DNA of 64,000 nt from Pseudomonas asuensis (lineage in GTDB: Bacteria; Pseudomonadota; Gammaproteobacteria; Pseudomonadales; Pseudomonadaceae). Numbering within the stretch: position 1 is the stretch's first letter; each line of letters opens with the position of its first letter. The DNA lies in assembly GCF_014646755.1 (NCBI RefSeq), contig NZ_BMNW01000006.1, positions 121,745-185,744 on the forward strand, given 5' to 3'. The translations under genes were made by a program, and so were the position numbers. The notes beneath the pieces are model-generated. The model searched no databases and had not been told where the DNA came from. It saw nothing but the letters and a program-made list of their open reading frames with translations. Below, piece by piece: positions 9,327 to 18,734 of the stretch.

Positions 9327-12300
9327 ATGAGTGGCCAGGTACAGCAGATCCCGTTGGATGAGGCCTGGTTGCAGGGACTCTCCTGGGAGCCATTTGATAG
9401 TGAGCACACACACCGTTTTAGTGTTCGTGATCCGATAACCGGCAAAACCTGGCTTGCCTGCACTGCTGCGCTACATACAGACAGGACCGCCTGTCAGCGG
9501 TTGGAGCGGGAATTCGCCTTACGTCATTTGTTGCAACCTGAATGGGCATTGATACCTATCGCCTATATCCCAACCCAGAAGGGCCCTGTTCTACTGCTTG
9601 ATGATCAGCAGGGGCGACCGGTTGGTCCGCTGGTGTCTGGCGATGACCGCATCGAGTGTTTTATCGTTAGGGCACTAGCTGCGACTCATGCCCTAGGCTG
9701 CCTGCATGCACAAGGTTTGCTGCATCAGGACATCAAGCCAGACAACTTCGTCTGTGTTTCTGATAGCGGAATACGCCTGACCGGGTTTGGTAACACGATA
9801 CCACTGTCTCAGGCTGAGACTCTACGCAATGGTGCCCTACAAGGTACGGTTGACTACATGTCTCCCGAGCAGCTCCATGGAGCGCAGGGGAGCGTAGACG
9901 TTCGCAGTGACCTGTATGCGTTGGGAATGACGCTTTATGAGTGGTTGACAGGCCGGTTACCGTTTTCGGGAGGCGATGCGGTTGAGTGGTTCCACAGCCA
10001 TCTAGCCCGCGAACCTGCACCGCCCAGTCGTTTCGACACGACCATTCCGCCTGTGCTGGATCAGATAATCCTGACACTGATCAAAAAGAATCCCGCCGAA
10101 CGTTATCAAACAGCCAAGGCGTTAGCGCTGGAGCTAGAGTGCTGCCTTCAGACATTGAGGCAACCCGAACGTTCTACCTTCTCGCCTGCCATCAGCTCTA
10201 TTCTTAACACGCGTGATACCTTTGTTGGGCGGGAGCAAGAACTCGGACATATGGCCGTTGCGCTTGATCGTGTCAAGCGTTCGCACGGATGCGAATTCAT
10301 TCTGGTGGAAGGGTATTCAGGCACCGGCAAGTCGACACTGGTCCGGCAGTTCGCCTCCAATTTGCACAGTCACGATACCTGTTTCATCGAAGGCAAGTTC
10401 GATCAGTTGAAGCAGACGCCGTTTTCACCCCTGGCCCAGGCCTTGAACAGTCTGGTGATAAGGGCAATGGGCGAAGGTAACGAACGATTATCCTTTTTGC
10501 GCCATCGCCTTGACCAGGCACTTGGCAAGCAGGTCGGGCTGTTAATGAGCATTATCCCAGATCTTTACTTGCTCACTGGGCCAGTTACCTATACACCCAG
10601 TTTGCCTGCCAATGAAGTACATACCCGGCTCAACGAAGCGCTGGTAGCGTTGCTGTCAGTGTTTGGCTCACCAGAGCGTCCACTCGTTCTATTTCTGGAT
10701 GACTTGCAGTGGCTCGACACGGCAACGCTTACGTTTATCCTCCACGTGGTCAAGGCCGGTATTTCTGATTTTCTGTTCATTGGCGCCTACCGTGAGAATG
10801 ATGCACGTCTGCCAGGTGAGTTTCAGATGTTCCTGCAGCAGCTGACAGATTCTTCATCCAATCTCACCATGCTGCCGCTAAGGCCTCTGTCTCCGGACGA
10901 GACCGGTAGATTAATTGAGCATTATTTGAAGAGCGGGGCTGTTTCCATCAACGCTCTGGCTGGAGCGGTGCAGGATAAGACCGGTGGTAATCCGTTCTTT
11001 ACGCAGCAGCTGATCCGCTATCTGCTTGAGGAAAAGCGCCTTGAGCAGAGGGAAGGGTGCTGGCAGTGGGATATGGATCACCTTGAGCAGCACCACTATG
11101 CCGATAATGTCATTGATCTGATGCTCAGCCGTCTGGAGCGTTTGCCTGCCAGCTGTCTTGTTGTATTACAGACACTGGCCTTGATGGGAAACGATACGCC
11201 GCTTGCCGCATTGGCAGACTTGTGTGGATTGTCTACATCCGATGTGCAGCATCAATTGCAACCCGCCTTGCGGGCTTCGCTGGTCAATGAGCAGGACGGT
11301 TACTACCGGCTATCTCATGATCGCGTACAGGAGACGGTTTACGGCTCGATACCTGAAGCGCAGCGTCTGGAAGAACATGCCCGGGTCGCCTGTTATCTGA
11401 TTGATCGTATCGCTACAGCAGGCCAACCCGAAGCGCATTACGCCATTGCCTCACACATTCAACGAGCCGGTATTGCTGCATTCCAGCCTGCCGATTATTC
11501 GTTGATCACTACAGCCCTGCTGAATGCGGCGCGGTGTGCAAAAGCCGCAGCTGCGACCCACGCGGCGCTGAAGTATCTACAACAGGCCGAAGCTCTGATG
11601 GATGTTGCATGTCGTCCTATGGATGACCAGCGACGCGCATTGAATCTGCTCTACCTGCAATGTTTGTTACTGTCCATGCAGCTGGAGGCAGTACCCCACC
11701 GGTTGGAACTGGTCCTCGCTCAGTTGACATCGCCTGCCGAGCGAGCCGAGTTTCATCAGCTCGGTGTAGAGCTGCGCGGTTTGCAATCCGACTACCAAGG
11801 CGCTGTCGACGTCGCAACCGTCGCGTTAAAGGAACTGGGTATTGATCTGGCAAACCTGAAAGCGCCTTGGGATGAGATTTGCCGCTGGCTTGACACTCAT
11901 GGCATCGAGTCGATCCTGCATTTACCGCTGATGACCAACGATTCGATAAAGCCTGTTGTTGGGTTGCTTTCCAGCATGATCATACCTGCGACGGTCGTTG
12001 ATGCTGAATTATCCTTTCGGCAGCAGTGCCATTTGATGCTTCTTACGCTCATGCATGGCTTGACTGGCGCCGGTGCAGAAGGCATGGCCTGGTTGGGTGT
12101 GCTGATTGCGCAGCGGCATGGCTTCTATGCCAAGGGCTATGAACTGGCTAGAACCGCGTTAAGCGTTGTGGAGCAACATGGCTTTCATGCGGCCCGGGCG
12201 GGCGTGCTGGTGCCGCTGGATCAAGTCAGTGTCTGGACGCAGCCCGTAGAGTCCGCATTGGATTATGCGCGCCAGGCATGTGCCGTGAGCTATACCGAAG

Positions 12301-14762
12301 GTAATCTCACGACATCCAGCTATGCCTGTATGCATATCGTGTTCGACCTGATGGTCGCCGGCAAACCGCTATCCGAGGTTAAAGAGCACCTTGAGCTTGC
12401 CCGCTCCTTTACCGAGCGTATCGATTTCCAGGATGTTCAGATGGCCATACGGTGCTTTGAGCAGTATGTGCATCAACTGGGTACCAGTGCACCTTCTCGC
12501 GATCATATTCGGAGCGAGACAACAGTGGTCCTGTTCTGGGAAGCCCTGCTGCGAGGAATGAGCGCCTATCATTTCGGTTATTACGCTGATGCCCAATCGG
12601 CCCTGGAAAGAGCCGCTCAGGTAGCCTGGTCTGTACCCGCACATATTCACCTGGTTGATCTGCATTTGTTTCAGGCACTGACCTACGCTGCACTTGCCGG
12701 CACTGGCTCACCGGAGGAAGCCTTGGCTGCCATGGAGCCGCATCGGCAGCAGCTTCATGCCTGGGCCGAAATCAATCCTGGCGTGTTCAAGGACAAGGCA
12801 ACGCTACTTGATGCTGAACATGCCCGAGTCGCCGGGGACGGACTGAATGCTCTGGCACTGTATGAAAAGGCCGCCATGCTGGCGGGCCGTTATGGGTTTG
12901 TACCTGTTCAGGCTCTGGCCCATGAATTGGCGGCCAGACATTGCTTTGCCCATGATCTGCATGTTGCCAGCCAAAGCCACCTGGACAGTGCAAAGCGGTA
13001 TTACAAGATCTGGGAGGCGAACGCGAAGGTTACTCAGCTGGATAGGCATCACCCATGGTCAGAGTCGGCCTCGGTTGGTAGGGCACCAGCCACGGTCGAT
13101 AGCCAGGAGAACCTTGATCTTATATCTGTACTTAAAGCCTCCCAGGCCTTGTCCCAGGAGCTTGAGCTGGACAAACTGATCGCTCGGCTAATGACAAATA
13201 CGCTGATCCATGCAGGCGCCCAGCGCGGTGTGCTGCTTTTTGTCGAACAGGAAAATGCAGTGGTTGCGGCCAGCAGTTGGGTTGAGCCGAACCAGGACGT
13301 CGCCATTGACTTGGTCTCTGAGCCTGCAAAGCCACAGTGGCTACCTATCTCTGTTCTCAATACGGCAATCCGAAGCAAGAAGCCAGTTGTGCTGACAGAT
13401 GCGTGTCAACCATCTCGCTTTTCGGGTGACGTGTATTTTACAGACCATAAGGTACGCGCGCTGCTGTGCCTTCCATTGCTCAGACAGGGCGAGGTCGTGG
13501 GTGCCCTCTATATGGAAAACAACCTCATGCCGGGAGTTTTTACCCAGGAACGGACGCAGGTTCTTGAACTGCTGGCCGCCCAGGCCGCCATTTCTCTGGA
13601 AACTGCCCGGCTTTACGAAGAGCTGGTCGCTGAAAACCAGCGTCGACAAGCCGTTGAAACGGCGCTTCGAGAAAGCGAAAGCTTTTTGAAACTGGGGCAG
13701 CAGATCAGCAATATCGGTATCTACCGTTGGAATCCCGTTACGGACGAAGCGGTATGGACCTCGGAGATGTATGCCTTGTTTGGCATTACAGGAAGTGATG
13801 TTCCGCCTGGCTACGTGGGGTTGTGGGATCTGATTCATCCCGATGACCTGGCCGGGTTTCAGGCCCATGTAAACAAGGCGGTACGTGCCAGGGGCCCGTA
13901 CCGTTACGAGATCCGGATCACTACACCTGAAGGGAAGGAAAAGCGCCTTGAAACCATGGGCCATCTGGATGGTGAAACCTACATTGGCGCTGTTATTGAT
14001 CTTACCGAGGTCAGAACGACCGAATCGGAACTGCGTAACGCCCGGGCCGAGCTGACACGAGCCGCGCAGTCAACCATCCTGGGAGAGCTGGCCGCATCCA
14101 TCGCCCACGAGATCAATCAGCCGCTGGCTTCCATAGTAACCAATGCCAGCGCTGGTATTCGATGGCTGGACAGGCCTGTCCCTGAGCTTTCTGAAACACG
14201 GGAAAGCCTGGAAGAGATAGCCAAGGAAGGAAAGCGGGCCGGTGACATCGTGCATGCTCTTAGATCTTTGACCAAACAGGCCACGCCTGATCTGCAGCCG
14301 CTGCTCATTGACGAAGTAATCGCCACGGTACTTCGGCTGATCTCCGGTGAGATCGAACATCGCCACGTCATGCTTACGTCCCGTCTGGCTGCGGGTGGTG
14401 GTGTTGTGCTTGGCGACCGGGTTCTGTTGCAGCAGGTAGTTCTCAACTTAATTAACAACGCGCTTGAAGCGATGCTCCAGGCCAGTCAGTCTCCCTGTCA
14501 GCTTGAGGTGTGCTCAAATGTGGTGGCGTTAGACTATGTCGTGGTATCCATTGAGGATACCGGCATAGGCATCCCGGACAAGCACCGTGAGCAGTTGTTT
14601 GATGCCTTCTTTTCCACCAAGAGCAGCGGTATGGGAATGGGATTGGCTATCTGCCGGTCGGTTATCCAGTCTCATGGAGGCAGCATTCATGCGTTCACGG
14701 GTCGTAAGCGCGGCAGTGTCTTTGTTTTTACACTACCGTTGGCAGCACAAAAGCAAGGCTGA
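9327..14762 (+). CDS. Giant trifunctional Ser/Thr-kinase-like / AAA ATPase / GAF-PAS sensor histidine kinase
   Basis: 1811 residues. Domains: a Ser/Thr-kinase fold at about 1-275 (HQDIKPDN at 133-140, DVRSDLYALG at 191-200), an AAA/STAND ATPase with Walker A GYSGTGKST near 329-337 and Walker B LVLFLDDLQWLD near 452, a long helical TPR-like middle, GAF at about 1265-1430, PAS at about 1450-1558 (IGIYRWNPVTDEAVWTSEMY, LIHPDDL), HisKA with phospho-His in SIAHEINQP near 1594, and HATPase to the end (LINNALEAM, EDTGIGIPD, GMGMGLAICRS). The catalytic-loop Asp is kept, but the DFG motif reads GFG and no beta-3 Lys is visible around WLACTAALH, so Ser/Thr kinase activity is doubtful. The histidine-kinase half looks complete. 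Similar fusions are known as HstK-type kinases in cyanobacteria. It lies last in a block with two response regulators and ends at a strong terminator hairpin. The stimulus is unknown. Confidence 0.93.
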   Translation: MSGQVQQIPLDEAWLQGLSWEPFDSEHTHRFSVRDPITGKTWLACTAALHTDRTACQRLEREFALRHLLQPEWALIPIAYIPTQKGPVLLLDDQQGRPVGPLVSGDDRIECFIVRALAATHALGCLHAQGLLHQDIKPDNFVCVSDSGIRLTGFGNTIPLSQAETLRNGALQGTVDYMSPEQLHGAQGSVDVRSDLYALGMTLYEWLTGRLPFSGGDAVEWFHSHLAREPAPPSRFDTTIPPVLDQIILTLIKKNPAERYQTAKALALELECCLQTLRQPERSTFSPAISSILNTRDTFVGREQELGHMAVALDRVKRSHGCEFILVEGYSGTGKSTLVRQFASNLHSHDTCFIEGKFDQLKQTPFSPLAQALNSLVIRAMGEGNERLSFLRHRLDQALGKQVGLLMSIIPDLYLLTGPVTYTPSLPANEVHTRLNEALVALLSVFGSPERPLVLFLDDLQWLDTATLTFILHVVKAGISDFLFIGAYRENDARLPGEFQMFLQQLTDSSSNLTMLPLRPLSPDETGRLIEHYLKSGAVSINALAGAVQDKTGGNPFFTQQLIRYLLEEKRLEQREGCWQWDMDHLEQHHYADNVIDLMLSRLERLPASCLVVLQTLALMGNDTPLAALADLCGLSTSDVQHQLQPALRASLVNEQDGYYRLSHDRVQETVYGSIPEAQRLEEHARVACYLIDRIATAGQPEAHYAIASHIQRAGIAAFQPADYSLITTALLNAARCAKAAAATHAALKYLQQAEALMDVACRPMDDQRRALNLLYLQCLLLSMQLEAVPHRLELVLAQLTSPAERAEFHQLGVELRGLQSDYQGAVDVATVALKELGIDLANLKAPWDEICRWLDTHGIESILHLPLMTNDSIKPVVGLLSSMIIPATVVDAELSFRQQCHLMLLTLMHGLTGAGAEGMAWLGVLIAQRHGFYAKGYELARTALSVVEQHGFHAARAGVLVPLDQVSVWTQPVESALDYARQACAVSYTEGNLTTSSYACMHIVFDLMVAGKPLSEVKEHLELARSFTERIDFQDVQMAIRCFEQYVHQLGTSAPSRDHIRSETTVVLFWEALLRGMSAYHFGYYADAQSALERAAQVAWSVPAHIHLVDLHLFQALTYAALAGTGSPEEALAAMEPHRQQLHAWAEINPGVFKDKATLLDAEHARVAGDGLNALALYEKAAMLAGRYGFVPVQALAHELAARHCFAHDLHVASQSHLDSAKRYYKIWEANAKVTQLDRHHPWSESASVGRAPATVDSQENLDLISVLKASQALSQELELDKLIARLMTNTLIHAGAQRGVLLFVEQENAVVAASSWVEPNQDVAIDLVSEPAKPQWLPISVLNTAIRSKKPVVLTDACQPSRFSGDVYFTDHKVRALLCLPLLRQGEVVGALYMENNLMPGVFTQERTQVLELLAAQAAISLETARLYEELVAENQRRQAVETALRESESFLKLGQQISNIGIYRWNPVTDEAVWTSEMYALFGITGSDVPPGYVGLWDLIHPDDLAGFQAHVNKAVRARGPYRYEIRITTPEGKEKRLETMGHLDGETYIGAVIDLTEVRTTESELRNARAELTRAAQSTILGELAASIAHEINQPLASIVTNASAGIRWLDRPVPELSETRESLEEIAKEGKRAGDIVHALRSLTKQATPDLQPLLIDEVIATVLRLISGEIEHRHVMLTSRLAAGGGVVLGDRVLLQQVVLNLINNALEAMLQASQSPCQLEVCSNVVALDYVVVSIEDTGIGIPDKHREQLFDAFFSTKSSGMGMGLAICRSVIQSHGGSIHAFTGRKRGSVFVFTLPLAAQKQG

Positions 14763-14765
14763 TCA

Positions 14766-14798
14766 AAAGGGGAGCCTCGAAGATCGGGGCTCCCCTTT
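14766..14798. terminator. Bidirectional rho-independent terminator
   Basis: A perfect 11-bp stem (AAAGGGGAGCC at 14766-14776 with GGCTCCCCTTT at 14788-14798) encloses an 11-base loop. The A-run on one side and T-run on the other let it serve both convergent genes, the giant kinase and the pirin gene. Confidence 0.85.
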
Positions 14799-14801
14799 AA
14801 G

Positions 14802-15524
14802 TCATGGCATCATGGGAAGTTCATTAGGGCGCAGGTCAAATACGATCACTTCTGCATTTTTTCCATTGCTAAAGGCAAGCATCTGCTCGTTGCGGATTCT
14901 TACACCGTCGCCTTCACCCAGTACCTGACCATTGAGCTCAATCTGCCCTTGCGCTACGTGCACATAGGCATATCGGCCTTCTTGCAGATTCAGGGTTGCC
15001 TGTTCTTCACCGTTGAACAAACCCGCATAGACACGTGCGTCTTGACGAATTTCCAAGGAGCCCTGCTCGCCGGTTGGCGAAAGGACCAGGCGCAACTGGC
15101 CGCGCTTGCTCTCTGCACTAAAGTGCTTTTGCTGATAGCGCGGCTCGGCGCCTCGGGCGTTAGGTACAATCCAGATCTGCAGGAAATGGACAGGATCACT
15201 CTCAGAGTGGTTGTACTCACTATGCGCCACACCGGTGCCGGCACTCATGAGCTGTACGTCGCCCGGGCGGATGACGGACCCTGTTCCCAACGTGTCTTTG
15301 TGTTCAAGCGCCCCTTCCAGGACGTAGGAGAAGATCTCCATATCGCGGTGGGGGTGAGTACCAAACCCTTGTGCTTGAGCAACACGGTCATCATTGATCA
15401 CCAGCAGATCCGAAAACCCCTGCTCTTGAGGGTTACGGTAGCTGGCAAAAGAAAAGGTATGGAAAGACTTGAGCCAGCCATGATTGGCGAATCCACGTTC
15501 AGTTGCTTTACGAAGGGCTAACAT
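14802..15524 (-). CDS. Pirin-family bicupin (YhhW/quercetinase-like)
   Basis: 240 residues. The N-terminal cupin has the metal site of YhhW-type pirins: H57 and H59 in GTHPHRDME, and H101 and E103 in GVAHSEYNH. Position numbers match the E. coli YhhW ligands exactly, which supports the start chosen. The frame extends to a TTG at 15542, but ATG 15524 has AGGAGA six bases upstream and is the likely start. YhhW-type proteins show quercetin 2,3-dioxygenase activity in vitro. The physiological substrate is not known. The gene is monocistronic by appearance and convergent with the kinase. Confidence 0.93.
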   Translation of the reverse strand: MLALRKATERGFANHGWLKSFHTFSFASYRNPQEQGFSDLLVINDDRVAQAQGFGTHPHRDMEIFSYVLEGALEHKDTLGTGSVIRPGDVQLMSAGTGVAHSEYNHSESDPVHFLQIWIVPNARGAEPRYQQKHFSAESKRGQLRLVLSPTGEQGSLEIRQDARVYAGLFNGEEQATLNLQEGRYAYVHVAQGQIELNGQVLGEGDGVRIRNEQMLAFSNGKNAEVIVFDLRPNELPMMP

Positions 15525-15805
15525 GTTCAGTCTCCTGGTCAATCAACAATGTGTTGTTACCCGAATCAGGTATGGGCCCAGAGTAAAGCGGTTAAATGAT
15601 GTGATAAATCACTTGAAATGCGTAAAAAAGTCTCAATATGGTTGACAGTACGGTGAGCTTGTCTGATTAGGCTCGTCTCTCCAAGCGATACGCACAAACG
15701 TTCAATACAAGCCTCGTAAGTCAGTCTATTGTTATTGCAGCCCCGGGCGGATATCCGTATCGCCTGTCTGCCGGCTGACAACGCTGGTTTCTAGGAGAAT
15801 CTTCT

Positions 15806-17905
15806 ATGGCCCGAACGACCTCTATCGACCGCTATCGCAATATCGGCATCGTTGCCCACGTGGATGCCGGAAAAACAACCACGACCGAACGCATCCTCTT
15901 TTATACCGGTGTGAACCATAAAATGGGTGAGGTGCATGACGGTGCCGCAACCATGGACTGGATGGTGCAGGAGCAAGAGCGCGGTATCACAATCACTTCT
16001 GCTGCGACCACGGCCTTTTGGTCTGGCTCTACCAAGCAGTTCGATAAGCACCGAATCAACATTATCGACACGCCCGGTCACGTGGACTTCACCATTGAGG
16101 TGGAGCGGTCCCTGCGCGTACTCGATGGTGCCGTAGTGGTATTTAGCGGAGCCGATGGTGTTGAGCCTCAATCCGAGACGGTCTGGCGTCAGGCAGACAA
16201 ATACCATGTGCCCCGTATCGCCTACGTGAACAAGATGGACCGTGCGGGTGCGGATTTCCTGCGCGTCGTCGATCAGATCAAAAAGCGCCTGGGCCATACA
16301 CCGGTTCCGATTCAGCTCCCAATTGGTCGTGAAGAAAACTTCGTCGGCCAGGTAGACCTGCTGAAGATGAAGGCCATTTACTGGAACGACGATGACCAGG
16401 GAATGACCTATCGCGAGGAGGATATCCCTGCCGAGTTGCAGGTCGAGGCCGAGGAGTGGCGTGAGCACATGGTGGAAGCGGCGGCTGAAGCCAATGAAGA
16501 CTTCATGAGCAAATACCTTGAAGGCGAGCCGCTCACCAACGATGAAATTCGCACAGGTCTGCGTTTGCGGACGCTGGCGGGTGAAGTGGTTCCGGCGGTA
16601 TGCGGTTCCTCGTTCAAGAACAAAGGGGTGCCGCTGGTACTGGATGCGGTTATCGATTATCTCCCGGCTCCCATCGAAATTGCTGCCATTAAAGGGGTGC
16701 ACCCGGATGATCCCGAGCGCACCGACGAGCGCCATGCCGATGATGATGAGCCGTTCTCGGCACTGGCCTTCAAGATCGCAACCGACCCCTTCGTAGGTAC
16801 GCTTACCTTTGCGCGGGTGTATTCAGGCGTGCTGTCATCAGGCGACTCGGTACTTAACTCGGTGAAAGGCAAGAAGGAGCGGGTCGGCCGGATGGTGCAG
16901 ATGCACGCCAACACTCGTGAGGAAATCAAGGAAGTTCGTGCAGGCGACATCGCTGCCCTGATCGGCATGAAAGATGTGACAACCGGGGACACCCTCTGCT
17001 CACTCGAGAAGCCGATTATCCTGGAGCGGATGGACTTCCCCGAGCCGGTGATTTCAGTGGCCGTCGAACCCAAAACCAAGGCCGACCAGGAAAAGATGGG
17101 TATTGCGTTGGGCAAGCTGGCCCAGGAAGACCCCTCTTTCCGCGTCAAGACGGACGAGGAAACCGGGCAGACTATCATTTCAGGGATGGGTGAGCTGCAC
17201 CTGGATATCCTTATCGACCGCATGCGGCGTGAATTCAATGTTGAAGCAAACATTGGCAAACCTCAGGTGGCGTACCGCGAGACGATCCGTAACACTTGCG
17301 AAATAGAGGGCAAGTTTGTGCGTCAGTCTGGCGGCCGTGGCCAGTTTGGTCACTGCTGGATTCGATTTGCACCCATCGATGAAGGGGAAGAGGGATTACT
17401 GTTCACCAGCGAAGTCGTGGGTGGCGTAATTCCCAAGGAGTATATCCCCGCGATTCAAAAGGGCATCGAAGATCAGATGAAGAACGGTGTCCTGGCGGGG
17501 TATCCACTGCTCGGTCTGAAAGCAACGGTCTTTGACGGCTCCTACCATGATGTGGACTCCAACGAGATGGCGTTCAAGATTGCTGCCTCAATGGCAACCA
17601 AGCAACTCTCCCAGAAGGGTGGTGCGGTGCTGCTTGAGCCCATCATGAAGGTTGAGGTGGTTACGCCTGAAGACTACATGGGTGACGTGATGGGCGACTT
17701 GAACCGTCGGCGTGGTCTGATTCAGGGTATGGAAGATACCCTCTCCGGCAAGGTCGTGCGTGCCGAAGTACCTTTGGGTGAGATGTTTGGCTACGCGACG
17801 GATGTACGCTCTATGTCACAAGGTCGTGCCAGTTATTCCATGGAGTTTTCTCGCTATGCAGAGGCGCCCAGAAACATTGTCGAATCGCTGATCAAGAAGT
17901 CTTAA
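15806..17905 (+). CDS. fusA: Elongation factor G, stand-alone copy (fusA2-like)
   Basis: 699 residues, a full-length translational GTPase that drives ribosomal translocation. G motifs are intact: [30 protein letters not shown] and NKMDR. EF-G domains II-V follow, including GRGQFGHCW and a conserved C terminus. AGGAGA lies 7 bases before ATG. It is not next to rpsL, rpsG or tuf, so it is not the str-operon copy. Pseudomonas genomes commonly carry a second, separate EF-G (fusA2), and this fits that locus. A terminator follows directly. Confidence 0.93.
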   Translation: MARTTSIDRYRNIGIVAHVDAGKTTTTERILFYTGVNHKMGEVHDGAATMDWMVQEQERGITITSAATTAFWSGSTKQFDKHRINIIDTPGHVDFTIEVERSLRVLDGAVVVFSGADGVEPQSETVWRQADKYHVPRIAYVNKMDRAGADFLRVVDQIKKRLGHTPVPIQLPIGREENFVGQVDLLKMKAIYWNDDDQGMTYREEDIPAELQVEAEEWREHMVEAAAEANEDFMSKYLEGEPLTNDEIRTGLRLRTLAGEVVPAVCGSSFKNKGVPLVLDAVIDYLPAPIEIAAIKGVHPDDPERTDERHADDDEPFSALAFKIATDPFVGTLTFARVYSGVLSSGDSVLNSVKGKKERVGRMVQMHANTREEIKEVRAGDIAALIGMKDVTTGDTLCSLEKPIILERMDFPEPVISVAVEPKTKADQEKMGIALGKLAQEDPSFRVKTDEETGQTIISGMGELHLDILIDRMRREFNVEANIGKPQVAYRETIRNTCEIEGKFVRQSGGRGQFGHCWIRFAPIDEGEEGLLFTSEVVGGVIPKEYIPAIQKGIEDQMKNGVLAGYPLLGLKATVFDGSYHDVDSNEMAFKIAASMATKQLSQKGGAVLLEPIMKVEVVTPEDYMGDVMGDLNRRRGLIQGMEDTLSGKVVRAEVPLGEMFGYATDVRSMSQGRASYSMEFSRYAEAPRNIVESLIKKS

Positions 17906-17944
17906 GGTTTTAGCGTCCCTTTAGGGCAGCTTTAACATTCACTG

Positions 17945-17978
17945 GCCAGCTACCGTATTACAGGTAGCTGGCTTTTTT
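17945..17978 (+). terminator. Rho-independent terminator after EF-G
   Basis: A perfect 10-bp stem, GCCAGCTACC (17945-17954) with GGTAGCTGGC (17963-17972), has an 8-base loop and is followed by six T residues. Confidence 0.92.
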
Positions 17979-18141
17979 ATAGCCACACTTCGCGTATTGC
18001 ATGTCACTCAAGGCAACTCACTGTTAAAGAATAGTGACAGATCAGATTTTTCATTTAAGAACGTTTCAACTTTAGCCAAGGACCTTAAGGGCTCCCAACC
18101 TCAATACTGCATTCCAACCTACTACTCTAAGGAGCGTTGGA

Positions 18142-18723
18142 ATGACTATGCTCAATCCCAAGCTGTTACATGGACTGGACTGCGCCAGTAGTGCAGAGCC
18201 TGATACAGGTATGGCTGGTACTGCTCATGTCCTGGTACGCCGCCTGCTCGAAACACTTGATAGTGTTCAGGACGCAGCAGGGCCAATCAGTCGCACCTTA
18301 ATCGACGAATTGCAGGCTCGCCTTGCGCCTAATGGTTTTCAGCCTGAAGCGCCTGTCGACGATAGAATCGCTTTGTCACGCTGGCAGGAGAGGATGGCCA
18401 AGCGTTTAATGATAGAGCAGCTGGATGAAGGACTTTCGGTATCCGAGATTGCTCAGGCCTGCTCGTTGTCGAGAAGCCATTTTTCCCGAGCATTTAAAAA
18501 AAATACTGGGCTATCGCCTCGCGACTGGTACCAGCAGCTGCGTATCGCCAAGGCCAAGCGAATGCTTGTGAATACAGATCTGCCGATTAGCCAGATAGGT
18601 ACGGAATGTGCCTTCTCGGATCAATCACATTTCACCCGTGTATTCACCAAGGCAGTAGGGTGTACACCACTCAGCTGGCGCCGCTCCGGGGGCCAGCAAG
18701 CCCCTCAGCAGGCCTTGGGATGA
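18142..18723 (+). CDS. AraC-family transcriptional regulator (short form)
   Basis: 193 residues. The C-terminal half is a complete AraC DNA-binding domain with two helix-turn-helix units: LSVSEIAQACSLSRSHFSRA and ISQIGTECAFSDQSHFTRVF, ending CTPLSWRR. The N-terminal 90 residues have no recognisable cupin or other sensing domain. AAGGAG lies 7 bases before ATG. The gene is convergent with the LysR gene, which ends 11 bases away. The target is unknown. Confidence 0.88.
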   Translation: MTMLNPKLLHGLDCASSAEPDTGMAGTAHVLVRRLLETLDSVQDAAGPISRTLIDELQARLAPNGFQPEAPVDDRIALSRWQERMAKRLMIEQLDEGLSVSEIAQACSLSRSHFSRAFKKNTGLSPRDWYQQLRIAKAKRMLVNTDLPISQIGTECAFSDQSHFTRVFTKAVGCTPLSWRRSGGQQAPQQALG

Positions 18724-18734
18724 GAGCCGAGCCT

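Noticed and set aside
13341-13964. 207-codon minus-strand frame
   Set aside because: Antisense to the GAF-PAS part of the giant kinase. No domain is recognised.
15791-16735. Long open frame (314 codons) on the minus strand
   Set aside because: It lies fully antisense to the EF-G gene, has no family motif and no ribosome-binding site. Codon bias of the real gene explains it.
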